The notes beneath the pieces are model-generated. The model worked only from the letters and a program-made list of their open reading frames with translations. It was not told where the DNA came from and did no database searches. This document shows positions 28,399-37,992 of a stretch of DNA of 64,000 nucleotides, piece after piece. This DNA comes from DASRDZ01 sp035569495 (GTDB taxonomy: Bacteria > Chloroflexota > Dormibacteria > Aeolococcales > Aeolococcaceae). The stretch is taken from NCBI GenBank assembly GCA_035569495.1, contig DATMMX010000038.1:1-64000 (forward strand), in the 5' to 3' direction. The position numbers and the translations under genes were made by a program. Numbering within the stretch: the first letter of the stretch is position 1; each line of letters opens with the position of its first letter.

Positions 28399-29196
28399 AT
28401 GTCGAGACGCCTCACAGGCAGGGTTCTCAAGTGCTCTGCTTTCATCACCACCAAGACCGCCAGCGGGAGCACGCCCGTGGCTACTGCCTTCCTTGTCCGC
28501 CCAACTCCGGACGAAACGAGCAATGTGTACGTCGTAACCGCTCGCCACTGCGTTGAAGGTAGCGACGAAATCTATCTGCGCCTGAATCGGATGAACCGCG
28601 AGGAGGGTTGCGACGATCTTCCGATTTCCGGCCATTGGCGGTTGCATGCGGCCGATGACATCGCGGTGCGACGGGTCACACTTGGCGACGAGTACGACCA
28701 TGCCCCTCTTGACGTGTATGACTTCGAGGCGTTGCCATCAAGCTATCCGGTGGGAGTTGGCGACTCCGTCTACATGGTCTCCCTTTTTCTGCAACGGCCT
28801 GGGGTCAACCGTGTCTTGCCGATAGCCCGATTCGGGAACATCTCGGCCCTCCGAGACGAACGTGTCAACGTGGAGCTATCTAACGGACGCACCGTCGACC
28901 TCGACGCTTACCTAATAGAAGCCCGATCGTGGGGTGGCCACAGTGGCTCGCCGGTCTTCGTCTACTTGCAAGAGGGTCGGGAGGAGCAGCACCCAACGTA
29001 CCTGCCGGGGTTCGGGCGGCTGCTTGGAGTAGTCTCCGGGCACTACCTGTCGCTAGAGGTGGCGCGGCTTCGAGGCAACACCACCCCACTTGATGTCGAC
29101 ATCAATAGCGGCATCGCTATCGTCACACCATCTGAATACGTCTTGGACCTTATCAGAGCTGAGGAGCGTGGAGACCAAGACACGCCAAGCCGCTGA
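28399..29196 (+). CDS. Trypsin-like serine protease, probable defence effector
   Basis: 265 residues with a full chymotrypsin-type triad: His50 in VVTARHCVEG, Asp87 in HAADDIAVRRV and Ser182 in SWGGHSGSPVF. There is no signal peptide, so it acts in the cytoplasm. It is convergent with the giant STAND gene (stops 99 bases apart), and trypsin-like proteases are known partners or domains of STAND-type antiviral NTPases. It would be expected to cleave a cellular protein upon activation. Base composition is lower in GC than neighbouring element genes, as for the rest of the cargo block. The in-frame ATG at 28399 is the first start. Confidence 0.82.
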   Translation: MSRRLTGRVLKCSAFITTKTASGSTPVATAFLVRPTPDETSNVYVVTARHCVEGSDEIYLRLNRMNREEGCDDLPISGHWRLHAADDIAVRRVTLGDEYDHAPLDVYDFEALPSSYPVGVGDSVYMVSLFLQRPGVNRVLPIARFGNISALRDERVNVELSNGRTVDLDAYLIEARSWGGHSGSPVFVYLQEGREEQHPTYLPGFGRLLGVVSGHYLSLEVARLRGNTTPLDVDINSGIAIVTPSEYVLDLIRAEERGDQDTPSR

Positions 29197-29254
29197 GCCT
29201 CACCTTCGGCTCTCCATACCGAGTGCGTCAAAGCCGCTGCGGCGAAGGCCGTCA

Positions 29255-29270
29255 CGGCAAGGCCTTGCCG
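29255..29270. terminator. 16-bp palindrome between convergent genes
   Basis: CGGCAAGGCCTTGCCG is a perfect palindrome between the protease stop (29196) and the STAND stop (29296); it can form a 6-bp stem with a GGCC loop. A bidirectional terminator is plausible, although no U-rich run follows. Confidence 0.35.
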
Positions 29271-29295
29271 CCGGCGTGATCGAGATGGCTGCCGC

Positions 29296-32200
29296 TCAGC
29301 TTGGGCACAGTCGCGGATCGCCCAAAAGGAACTCCCGGAACTCCACAGGACCGCCGAGGAACGCCCGCAGGCTATCGAAGGCCGTTTGGCGCATTGCGAC
29401 TGCAGCGCCCTGAAGCCTCGGCCATGGCAGATGGTAGTCGCTGCGCTCGTACTCTGTTCGCCAGGTGACTAGGGCTAGAGCTGGACCTTGGTCATCCTCC
29501 ATCACCAGCCCCCCATCGCCTGCCCGAAGGTGAAGCGCAGCAACCAATCCAGGCGAAGGTGCTAGCAGCGGTCTCTGTATTCCGAGCCCATCCTGAGCAC
29601 TCCTTGCTGCTCGCAGTTCGTAATCAATCCCGATCATCGGCGTCGAGTTGCCATCGGGAGGAGGAATGTCCGCGGTCGTGGACAGGAATCCAGTCCACGA
29701 ACGAACGTCACCCACAGCTAACGGTGGCTCGGAGAGTCGGATCACACTCTGGTTGGGAAGCGTCTCCAGCCCCGCGTACCGCTTGACGATGACGTCCTCG
29801 GCGTTGGAGAGGCTTCCGATCGTCACAACTCGATGTTCCACGACGCCAACAACGCGCCACCCGTCGAAGCGCCCACCTTCCATGATTGGTACCAAGTCTG
29901 GCCCCACTGTGCTCAGAGTGGCTGAGAGGGATTCTTCTCGCTCGATGGCCCCACACACCCCACCTGACGCAACAAGGATGCCTGCTGCCGCAGCCCGCAA
30001 GGTCTGCCATAGGGGGTCTCTTGGCCCAGGTGGTGGGCTCAGTGGCGGCCGAGGATGCCTAGTCGCCTCGATCGCCAACGGCCACGTTGGGTCGTCGGCC
30101 AGCGCTGCAGCAAGGTCACTCTCCCATTCCCCGGGGTCCGCAATCGGCTCACCCCGCATCATCAGTACGGCTCGAGCTCCGCCGGCAACGAGTTGTAAGG
30201 CAGTCTCGACGGTTTCCTCCGGACACGTGTAAGCGTCGGGCCAACGCTTCTGCAGCCTGTCACCGTAGGCGTCCAGCTGACGCCGTATTCGCTCCTTGTA
30301 CGTACCGTCTTCAATCGCTGATCGAACCCGAACCTGTACGGCATCAGCCAAGCCGGAAACGACTTGCTCGCCACGAAACAGCCGGTGTCCGGCAAACTCG
30401 ACCACCATGGCGTCAGCCCGCTCTTCCTCCGATGAGGGTTCGTCTTTATGCCCGCCACCCGATGGGAGCACTATCGCTCCCGCCCCCGTTCCGGAGAGGG
30501 CCGGGTCAGGCACGGGCACAGGCAGGGGCTGTGGTTCAGATAGGAGCCGACGCGCGAGCACACGCACAGTGAGGTGTGGCCGCTGGGAGACACGTTCCAG
30601 CACTTCGGTACACCTCTCCGGGACTTGGGACATTCCTGTTGCTAAGACTGCCAGGAGCCAGGAGAGGGTCCCCGGATCAGAGAGCGCTTGAAGAGCGCCG
30701 CGCACGGCCTCCACTACCAATCCGGGGCGATGCCTGAGTAAGATCCGTGTCGCGAGCAGCGACCGTCGCTTCTCCTCGCGACTTGCATGGGCCACGCCAA
30801 GCATAGCTGCGGCGGCGAGGGTCTCATCAATATCGCCTTGACCTACCTGTCCGTCGTCTGCCGTCGGCGGAACGTACGGGTGGTCAGGGTCATCCGCAGC
30901 GTTGATCCGTGGCGTGCGATACGCAATGACGTCACATATCTCATCCCACACCTCAAACGCCACGCGCTGTCCCTCGGCTTCATCTTCGCCTAGCCCACCG
31001 TCGAGGAAGGCGTACGTCAGTGCTTGAGCAATTCCATAGGTTCCGTAGTAGGCTCCCGCGACCCGCTGCTCCACCTCGTCGCCGATCACCTCCAGCGTCA
31101 GCGCGTGGTCTATCTGCGCGGCACTTCGGAGGAGTTCGATGTCGGTCTCACCGCCGAACGTCAGCCAGCCTCCGCCTCCACGAGCGCGCGTCCACGCCAA
31201 CGCGAAGGCGAGAGTCGCAAGCCGCGCTTCACCACAACGCACCAAGCCTTGTCCGAGCAACCCCAGCAGCTGGGAGCCTTCTCCAAAGCGTAAGCCGTCC
31301 GCAAGGAGCCTCAGAGCTTGCTCAGCCTCATCTCGTCGGCCCTCTTGTGCCAGCCACAAGATGCGGTACCCCAGCACGTTACTAAACCGCTCAGCTTCCC
31401 AGCCGGCTTCCTCCGTTCCGTAGGGCCGTCGCCGCCAAGCGCGGATGGCTTTTCCTAGGCCCGCACGCCCAGGTGCAAATGCCTCGTAAGTCAGATTGGG
31501 CACGATTCCTCGGCGGCCCGGCGGACTCGTCGTTCTGACACCGAGCGACGATGAGCTCGTCGCTTCCTCGGGAATAGTTGGCACTGCGCCGACCCGTGGC
31601 AAGCGCGCCTGTGCGGCAACAGCATTGATGGCATCGACCTGCTTAGAATCGCGGGCCACCAGTTCATCGCTGTTGCTCACACCGTATCGGTAGGCACGTT
31701 CGTCGGCCCGTGCGACCAGCAGTGTCGTCAGCTCCTCAACAACGTCCTGACCAAGCTTCGTCCCATGATGCACGAGACGCTCAAGGGTTTCTGCGTCCTT
31801 GGAATCAAGCGTCTCCTCCACGCAGAGGCGAAGAACACCAGAGACGAGAGGATCCGCTTTGAGATGCCAAGCGCGCCAAAGGTCGGTGCGGCAATCGAAC
31901 AGGAGATTCGGGTCGTTACAGTGTGCGAACAGGTCGGGGGCCACCAGCCGAACGACGGCCGCCGGATCGGCCTCCGCAAGGAGTTGCCACCAACGGGGGA
32001 TCGCGTGGCGCGTCTCCTTCCCATCTGTGTGAAGCACGACTCGCTCGCACAGCGGTTGGACACGGGCCAAGCGGACGCGCGCGTTCACCCGATCTGCGTC
32101 TATCAGCTTGCCCAGAGGGTCCAGCGCTTCGTAGATCGTAATGTCCTTCCGCCATCCGTAGGCGAGAAGGAGCTGACAGGCCTCTGCCCACAGCGCACTC

Positions 32201-35200
32201 GCCTTGGCACGGTCTCCAATTCGGAGTGCCAGGCGAGCGCCAATGAGGCTGTACTGGGCGAGGTCCTCGTAGTATCTGCCGGCGCCGTTCTCTATCTCAG
32301 CCTGCACCAAGCCTTGGACAGCCTCGACCGCATCGCTGGGGGCAACTTCGGCCGCCAGGACCAGGAAGCGGTCAGGTGGTAACGGGCCACCAACCATTCC
32401 GCGCATCGTCGTGGTCAGTGACCGGCTGACTAGGTCAAGCAGCTGCACCGCGGCACCCCGCCGGTTGTCCGCCACGAGAGCAAGTGCCCGCCGCACCGTG
32501 TCTTGGATGATGCTATGGATCGGGAAGAGATCGCATGCTCGCGGAGTCCCCGCGAAGGGATCGAGGTCCTGAGTGAGAAGTTGTAGCGCTTCGAGTGCCG
32601 CGTCCGTCTGGTCCTCGGGTTGGAGCGCTTCCGCACGTGCAAGAGACACGACGAATCGTAACCAACAGCGATACCAACCGATCCCATCGACCAGTGCCTC
32701 GGCGACAGCCAATCCCAATGGGTCCCGGCGTGCCGCCGTGACGACGGCATCCAACCACTGCTCCAGAATCTCGCCATCCCATCGGATAGACGCCTCTTGA
32801 ATCCTACGCGTGAGGTCCAACAGCGTCTGACGTTGCGACTCACCGGCGTCGTCCGAGAACTCATCAAGGTCGATCCCCAGACGCAGCAGGCGATGTCGTC
32901 GTCCAGATCTTACTCCGGCTTTCACCGCCATTCGTGCTAGTTCGTATGGATTAGGCCCTTCAAGCCCGGAAGCGGCATCCGCGGCCTCTTCACCGAACGC
33001 CAAGAGGTACTCCCCGGGTTGGCCCAGCTCCTGAATCAGCCTCTCAACCCCCGGCGTTCCGTAGGTATCCGCGACCGCTGTTACGACGCAAGAAGGTGGC
33101 AGCTCCAACTCGGTCACCCACTTGGCCAGCCCTGACCAATGCACCGGAGCTGCAACGTCGACAGGCTGCGCTTTAGCAGGATCACTGGTCGATGATCGTC
33201 GACCGGTCCACTCGCTGCCCTTCGCCGTCGAAACCATGGAGGAAAGGCGCAACCGCCCGCGCAGCCAAGCCAGGGCGGCCTGCTTCTCAGAGGCGGCCCC
33301 GTACGAAGTATTGTCGTCCTCAGCTTCCCGCGCGAATGCCTCCATGTACTCGCGCCAGGGTACAACGCCACCCAGTGCATCGACCGCAGAGCACATCAGC
33401 ATGCCCTCGCGACCACTCATGACCGGGCTCCCGTCGTATAGAAGCCGGCTCGCGACGACACTCGATCCCAGCAGGCCGACCGGGACATCGGCATAGTCGA
33501 CCATTGCGGAGGAGAAGCGTTCAAACTGCATCGTCTCCGGCCCACGCGCCATCTCCACAAATCGGGCCACGGCGGGCCAGTTCCTTATCCGGCTAGCGCA
33601 CCGGACCGCAACCGCCAGATTGGCATTGATGGCCGAGGCAGGGAAACCTGCCGCCAGCGCCCGCGTCGCGAAATCATGCGGTACCGTATCGACCACTTCG
33701 TGGAACCGCGATGAGTCGGCAAGAACTGGCAGCAGAAACCTGAAAGCGCGGAAGTCGTCGAACAGGCCCCTCTTCGCTAGCCAGGTCGCCACCTTTTCCA
33801 ACAGCGCAACAGCAACGCTCGGGTCATCCTGGAATGGGCGCCGCAAGAACCGCGCAAAGGACTCGTGATACACACGGATGCCACCTTGCGCAGAGCGCTC
33901 GGTGAGCACGGGCGCTAGGACTTCCAGCGCCTTGTCTATATGTTGCTTAGCGTCTGGCCGGATCTCCTTCAGCTCTAGACCGGTAACGGGAAAGTCCAGT
34001 AGGGCGATCAAGTCGCTCACCCACGCGTAATCGCCAAGGCTTCTGACGAGGTGCTCGTAGTAGTTCAGAAGGGTGCCATCGAAAGGTGGTAGATCCCGCA
34101 CCCTCGTGATCGCATCAATGGCGGTCCCCCCGTGCCGCGATGACTCCCGGCACAGATACGTCGCGTAGAGCGCGTTCCCTGCAGATCTCTCCGCGAGGGC
34201 GGAGAGAAAGGTGTCGATCTCCTCGGAGGCGGTCTCTTCCTCACCTTCTGCTTGATGTGACGTGTATGAGTCGCTGGTCTGGGGAATAGCACCGAGCCGC
34301 TCTGCCAGCTCACGCAACTCGCCCGTGTCCAGGGCTGGAACTTGGAGGCGCTCGCAGTTGTCATGCTCCAAGGGCGTCAAGTGACCTCCGGGCTGACTCA
34401 GAACGACCAGGACACTCCCAGTCGGCAGGTTCAAGCTCGCCAGCGATTCTGCGAGTGCCGCCGTGGGGTCGAAGTCGAAGCGCTTGCCTGACACCCGGGT
34501 TACGTGGTCGAGCCCATCAACGACGAGTGCTACTGCCCGGCTTCCGTTCGGTCCAACGGCTCGGTCGACCGCGTCAACCAACGAGTCGGCGTCGGCGGCG
34601 AATCGAGGTCTTTGGTCCGAGACCGCTCGCGGCTCGGCGTCACCTAGACGGTTCAGCAGACTCCCGAAGACCGTATCTTCCATCACTCGCCGCGACCGAT
34701 CACCGTCGGCGTCGCCAAGGTAACAGTAGTGCTCAGCTACCGCCCATCCAAGTCGTGTAACTTCTTCGACAAACTGCTGGCAGACCCACGACTTGCCCTG
34801 GCCTGGCGGTCCTACGAGAAGTACTGTCCCACCGGTCGCCCGAGAACTGTCCGCGACATCGACCAAGCGGAGAATGGTCGACTGGCGAGCGACCTCTATG
34901 CTCTTGTCAACCGGGTGCGACCTCGCCACGGCCCCGAAGTCCTGACGCAGCTGCGTTCGCCGGAAAAGGTCTTCGGGAGCAACGGTCAAGCTCTTCTGCC
35001 GCGCCGATCGGGCACACCGAATCAGCGCCTCCCCTACATCCACCGGTTGGCGGTCTTCGTTGGGGTACAGACCGGCCCCAACCTCGTCCCTCAGTCTGCG
35101 GATCAAGAGTTGCTCGGCGGGCCCCGGCTCTAGGAGGTTTCGGCTGGACGCGGGTGCCTCCACCTCGACAATCGTGTGTTGGCAGAACCAATTGAGGTCG

Positions 35201-35745
35201 GCCGCGGCCACGGCATCAGCGCCGTCTCGCAAGAACTTGAACGGATCATCGCCAGACCTATCGGCCGAGGCGAGGTGCTCACGCATCAACTCGTCGGCAT
35301 CAAACTGCATGCGATATGAGTTCATCCCAGCAAACCACGCCCCGGGATCGGGAGCGGCAGGCTTCAGCACGCGGATCAGGTGATGGTCAGTAGGACGCGA
35401 GTCGCGCAGAACAACGCGGAAACGATGCCTCGACGCCTGCCGGCCTGGACCGTCCCGATCTGCGACTGCGGCGACGACGAGCCGGTTGAGGCGCAGGCCA
35501 CGGGCGTCGCTCGTGAACGTCGCAAGAGTCAGCGGCTGCTCTTGGTTGTCTGTGTACTTACACTGCGTTCGCTCGCGGTGGTTCTCCACGTCCTCGGTGG
35601 TTAAGTCGTCAAACCGGTCATCCGACACGAGCTTCTCGTCTACCCAGACCCGGAGCACCGTGTTGAGGAGAACGTCTACCAGACGAATAGCCGCAAGAAG
35701 GTCCTGGTATTCATAGCCGCGATGTGCAGAACTAAGATCACTCAT
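29296..35745 (-). CDS. Giant STAND NTPase with N-terminal Cap4-like nuclease (Avs-like)
   Basis: 2149 residues. The N-terminus matches the Cap4/DUF4297 type of PD-(D/E)xK nuclease: RGYEYQDLLAAIRL (9-22), acidic DD at 46-47, then ERTQCK with Gln61-x-Lys63. A STAND ATPase follows with Walker A GPPGQGKS (312-319) and Walker B VALVVDGLDHV (about 405-415), then a winged-helix-like region (YHESFARFLRRPF). Roughly 1400 residues of helical repeats follow and would form the sensor. Avs antiviral proteins with this order recognise phage proteins such as terminase or portal, oligomerise and cut DNA. Subfamily cannot be fixed by eye. The ORF is intact and its base composition is lower in GC than the element backbone. 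Confidence 0.85.
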   Translation of the reverse strand: MSDLSSAHRGYEYQDLLAAIRLVDVLLNTVLRVWVDEKLVSDDRFDDLTTEDVENHRERTQCKYTDNQEQPLTLATFTSDARGLRLNRLVVAAVADRDGPGRQASRHRFRVVLRDSRPTDHHLIRVLKPAAPDPGAWFAGMNSYRMQFDADELMREHLASADRSGDDPFKFLRDGADAVAAADLNWFCQHTIVEVEAPASSRNLLEPGPAEQLLIRRLRDEVGAGLYPNEDRQPVDVGEALIRCARSARQKSLTVAPEDLFRRTQLRQDFGAVARSHPVDKSIEVARQSTILRLVDVADSSRATGGTVLLVGPPGQGKSWVCQQFVEEVTRLGWAVAEHYCYLGDADGDRSRRVMEDTVFGSLLNRLGDAEPRAVSDQRPRFAADADSLVDAVDRAVGPNGSRAVALVVDGLDHVTRVSGKRFDFDPTAALAESLASLNLPTGSVLVVLSQPGGHLTPLEHDNCERLQVPALDTGELRELAERLGAIPQTSDSYTSHQAEGEEETASEEIDTFLSALAERSAGNALYATYLCRESSRHGGTAIDAITRVRDLPPFDGTLLNYYEHLVRSLGDYAWVSDLIALLDFPVTGLELKEIRPDAKQHIDKALEVLAPVLTERSAQGGIRVYHESFARFLRRPFQDDPSVAVALLEKVATWLAKRGLFDDFRAFRFLLPVLADSSRFHEVVDTVPHDFATRALAAGFPASAINANLAVAVRCASRIRNWPAVARFVEMARGPETMQFERFSSAMVDYADVPVGLLGSSVVASRLLYDGSPVMSGREGMLMCSAVDALGGVVPWREYMEAFAREAEDDNTSYGAASEKQAALAWLRGRLRLSSMVSTAKGSEWTGRRSSTSDPAKAQPVDVAAPVHWSGLAKWVTELELPPSCVVTAVADTYGTPGVERLIQELGQPGEYLLAFGEEAADAASGLEGPNPYELARMAVKAGVRSGRRHRLLRLGIDLDEFSDDAGESQRQTLLDLTRRIQEASIRWDGEILEQWLDAVVTAARRDPLGLAVAEALVDGIGWYRCWLRFVVSLARAEALQPEDQTDAALEALQLLTQDLDPFAGTPRACDLFPIHSIIQDTVRRALALVADNRRGAAVQLLDLVSRSLTTTMRGMVGGPLPPDRFLVLAAEVAPSDAVEAVQGLVQAEIENGAGRYYEDLAQYSLIGARLALRIGDRAKASALWAEACQLLLAYGWRKDITIYEALDPLGKLIDADRVNARVRLARVQPLCERVVLHTDGKETRHAIPRWWQLLAEADPAAVVRLVAPDLFAHCNDPNLLFDCRTDLWRAWHLKADPLVSGVLRLCVEETLDSKDAETLERLVHHGTKLGQDVVEELTTLLVARADERAYRYGVSNSDELVARDSKQVDAINAVAAQARLPRVGAVPTIPEEATSSSSLGVRTTSPPGRRGIVPNLTYEAFAPGRAGLGKAIRAWRRRPYGTEEAGWEAERFSNVLGYRILWLAQEGRRDEAEQALRLLADGLRFGEGSQLLGLLGQGLVRCGEARLATLAFALAWTRARGGGGWLTFGGETDIELLRSAAQIDHALTLEVIGDEVEQRVAGAYYGTYGIAQALTYAFLDGGLGEDEAEGQRVAFEVWDEICDVIAYRTPRINAADDPDHPYVPPTADDGQVGQGDIDETLAAAAMLGVAHASREEKRRSLLATRILLRHRPGLVVEAVRGALQALSDPGTLSWLLAVLATGMSQVPERCTEVLERVSQRPHLTVRVLARRLLSEPQPLPVPVPDPALSGTGAGAIVLPSGGGHKDEPSSEEERADAMVVEFAGHRLFRGEQVVSGLADAVQVRVRSAIEDGTYKERIRRQLDAYGDRLQKRWPDAYTCPEETVETALQLVAGGARAVLMMRGEPIADPGEWESDLAAALADDPTWPLAIEATRHPRPPLSPPPGPRDPLWQTLRAAAAGILVASGGVCGAIEREESLSATLSTVGPDLVPIMEGGRFDGWRVVGVVEHRVVTIGSLSNAEDVIVKRYAGLETLPNQSVIRLSEPPLAVGDVRSWTGFLSTTADIPPPDGNSTPMIGIDYELRAARSAQDGLGIQRPLLAPSPGLVAALHLRAGDGGLVMEDDQGPALALVTWRTEYERSDYHLPWPRLQGAAVAMRQTAFDSLRAFLGGPVEFREFLLGDPRLCPS

Positions 35746-35932
35746 TCGCCTACGTCAGGCTCCGCGGCTCTGGCGGCCACCGCTCGACCTCATTGGGTGC
35801 GACTTCGCACAGTGCTACCAGCCACGCCACCGTTAACTCATGCTTGCGTCGGTGAGGTTCGGAACCCGTTCCCAGTCTCATCCGCCGTGGTGTCATTGAA
35901 GCAATTTACGTCAGAGCGATCGACAAGGACCG

Positions 35933-36685
35933 TCATCTTCGATCGCCGCTTACGTTCACGGTGGGCAACTCGCGGACGGTCCTGACAAGCTGCAACAACC
36001 ACTCGCGAAGTTCTTCGGCATCCGTCTTGCGTTCGCGGATCAGCTGCCCGTAGGCACCAGCTTCGAGTCGGATCGCCCATCCGCCCTGTTGACCGTTCGA
36101 CCGCGGGACGACGGCGAACCAGTCCTGGGGCGGATCGCGATGTTCGGCAGCTCGGTATACGTTCTCGGCAACAGCGCGAATCTCTGTGATGTCCAACGGC
36201 ATATGGCCGTTCAGCGCGATGGTTGTTAGGACGTGGAACACCCTCGCGCGGCTCCCACAGGGATCTATCTCGCCAGCGAAGGGCGCTAAGAGCCTAAGCG
36301 CGGCATCGAGGGTCGCGGACTCTTCCGTCTCTTGGGACCCCATGATCATCTCGTACCTGGCCTTGAAGTCCCGAACTGCATTGAGATTCGCATCCAATTG
36401 AGCTCGCAAGTCGGCCGCATGGTCGGTGATTCCAAGGCCTGAAGGCCGCCCTATTTGGCCGCGTCCGGATCGGGTATCCGTGGTGTCGTCGCGCCAAGCG
36501 CTCCGCGGAACCCTCCTGATCTCGATACGTAGCCTTCGCAGAAGCCACGGCAAGGCGGTAGCCAGCATGACGACCGCTGCGGCGCCCCACAGGACATACG
36601 CCCAAACCCGAGGAGCGGCCATTCCGAGGCCTCCTACTACGAATGCGGTCATCAGGCCGACCCGTGGATGATCGAGCAACTTCAC
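35933..36685 (-). CDS. Membrane protein of the cargo cassette, unknown
   Basis: 250 residues. Two hydrophobic helices at the N-terminus (about 8-24 and 27-49) form a hairpin, followed by a basic segment (RRLRIEIRRVPRSAWRDD) and a cytoplasmic domain of about 185 residues with predicted helices (DHAADLRAQLDANLNAVRDF onward) ending in LREWLLQLVRTVRELP. No family recognised. It lies between the STAND gene and the HEPN-like gene on the same strand, starting 10 bases after the latter's stop, so it is likely part of the same cassette. Confidence 0.6.
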   Translation of the reverse strand: MKLLDHPRVGLMTAFVVGGLGMAAPRVWAYVLWGAAAVVMLATALPWLLRRLRIEIRRVPRSAWRDDTTDTRSGRGQIGRPSGLGITDHAADLRAQLDANLNAVRDFKARYEMIMGSQETEESATLDAALRLLAPFAGEIDPCGSRARVFHVLTTIALNGHMPLDITEIRAVAENVYRAAEHRDPPQDWFAVVPRSNGQQGGWAIRLEAGAYGQLIRERKTDAEELREWLLQLVRTVRELPTVNVSGDRR

Positions 36686-36695
36686 GGCTGTCCCT

Positions 36696-37907
36696 TCACA
36701 TCCCGCAGCTCTCTAGCTCTTGTCCGGTTCGGTTCAGCACGTAGCGGTCGATTGTCTCGCGCCGTGCCCCGCTCATCACTACCTCGACCGCACAGGAGGG
36801 GCACGGCCCATGCTCTGCATGGGGTCCGGTTGTGTATCCGCTCAGGTGGTGCATGGCCATACCAGGGAAGTCGGCGCGGATGACGCCCCACCGCTCGTCG
36901 CGGTGGCGGTCCCTCAGTGCCGCCACCTGAGCCGCGGAACGCGGCAGTTCGATGCTGCCCAACAGAGTACGGATAAAGAACTCGCGATCCAGGATTTCCA
37001 CGTAATCCGTCAGCCAGGATTGGTGGTTCTGCTCTACCGCGGCGCACAGGTCCTCCCAGGGACCGGGGCCCCACACGGCATCAACCGGAAGTGCCGTACA
37101 GTCAAAGCCCGGGTGCCAACTCGACAGACGCTCATGCTTCCCGGCCAACACAACGCACCATGACCGGCTGTCCCGCTGTCGGTCCGTCATCCCGGCGATG
37201 CCGTCCAGATGCAGCCACGTTGCCTCCCCAGCCTCCGGCCCAAGCCCCAAGGCCCACAGATACCGTGGCAGCGGCCCCGGGTACGAATCGCCCATCGGCG
37301 TGTCGTATCCCCAGAGGCGCTGGATCCACTGGAAGTGGAGCGCGATACTCCGGATGGCGTCGGGTGGCATGAACACGAAGTCGAACTCACTGTGCTGAAC
37401 TTCGTTGCGCAGTTTGGGCGTCACCTTCTCGCGAATGCGATTCCGCTGCCCCCGCAGGTAGCCGACAGCCCGAGCCCAGTGAAGCAGCCCAGACAACGAC
37501 CCGTTAAACCGCCGATGACCTTGAAGAACTGTGCGCCGACGACTCACGAGCTGGCGCACATCATCAAACTTCTGAACGGGGATGACCTTGCGCTGTCCAT
37601 TCACGACCAATGGGACTTGCAGGTCGTAGTGCTCCAGGAAGCGGACGCGCAGTGCAACCTCCAGCACGCGATACGACTCTCGCTCAGCCGTGGTGAAGTG
37701 GTCATAGCGGTAGAGGCCGTCGCGGTACGTGCCCTTCAACTTCTCGAATTGGCCGCGCACCGACTCTGGGACGCGCTCCCCGAGCTGCATCCAGGCCGTC
37801 TCGTCTTCTAGGAGTCGCCGACTGAAGTCCGCTGGCACCGAACCCGTGACGCCCCAGGGACCGAAATGTAGGGTGCGCGGGTCGGGCTCACGGGTGTCCT
37901 GGGTCAT
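36696..37907 (-). CDS. HEPN-domain-like protein of the cargo cassette
   Basis: 403 residues. Two elements suggest a HEPN nuclease fold: a helix with the typical VLEVALRVRFLEHY pattern (about 81-94) and KLRNEVQHSEFD with an Rx4H motif (Arg167, His172), followed by another long helix (PPDAIRSIALHFQWIQRLWG). HEPN proteins are commonly RNases in toxin-antitoxin and abortive-infection systems. The C-terminal half carries a possible zinc site (GPCPSCAVEVV). It is the first of the cargo genes on this strand. Base composition is lower in GC than in the conjugation genes. Function remains inferred from the motif. Confidence 0.55.
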   Translation of the reverse strand: MTQDTREPDPRTLHFGPWGVTGSVPADFSRRLLEDETAWMQLGERVPESVRGQFEKLKGTYRDGLYRYDHFTTAERESYRVLEVALRVRFLEHYDLQVPLVVNGQRKVIPVQKFDDVRQLVSRRRTVLQGHRRFNGSLSGLLHWARAVGYLRGQRNRIREKVTPKLRNEVQHSEFDFVFMPPDAIRSIALHFQWIQRLWGYDTPMGDSYPGPLPRYLWALGLGPEAGEATWLHLDGIAGMTDRQRDSRSWCVVLAGKHERLSSWHPGFDCTALPVDAVWGPGPWEDLCAAVEQNHQSWLTDYVEILDREFFIRTLLGSIELPRSAAQVAALRDRHRDERWGVIRADFPGMAMHHLSGYTTGPHAEHGPCPSCAVEVVMSGARRETIDRYVLNRTGQELESCGM

Positions 37908-37992
37908 CGACCGAGTCTAGGGGCTCCGCGGCGTTCATGGACCTCGAAATTGCGCCCCAGCGCGCCGAAGGAGGCGATCGGCGCACAGCCGG

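Noticed and set aside
34021..34060. A CGTAATCG inside the STAND gene as a further copy of the promoter motif
   Set aside because: It lies in coding sequence on the opposite strand and the second half of the motif is missing at the required spacing.
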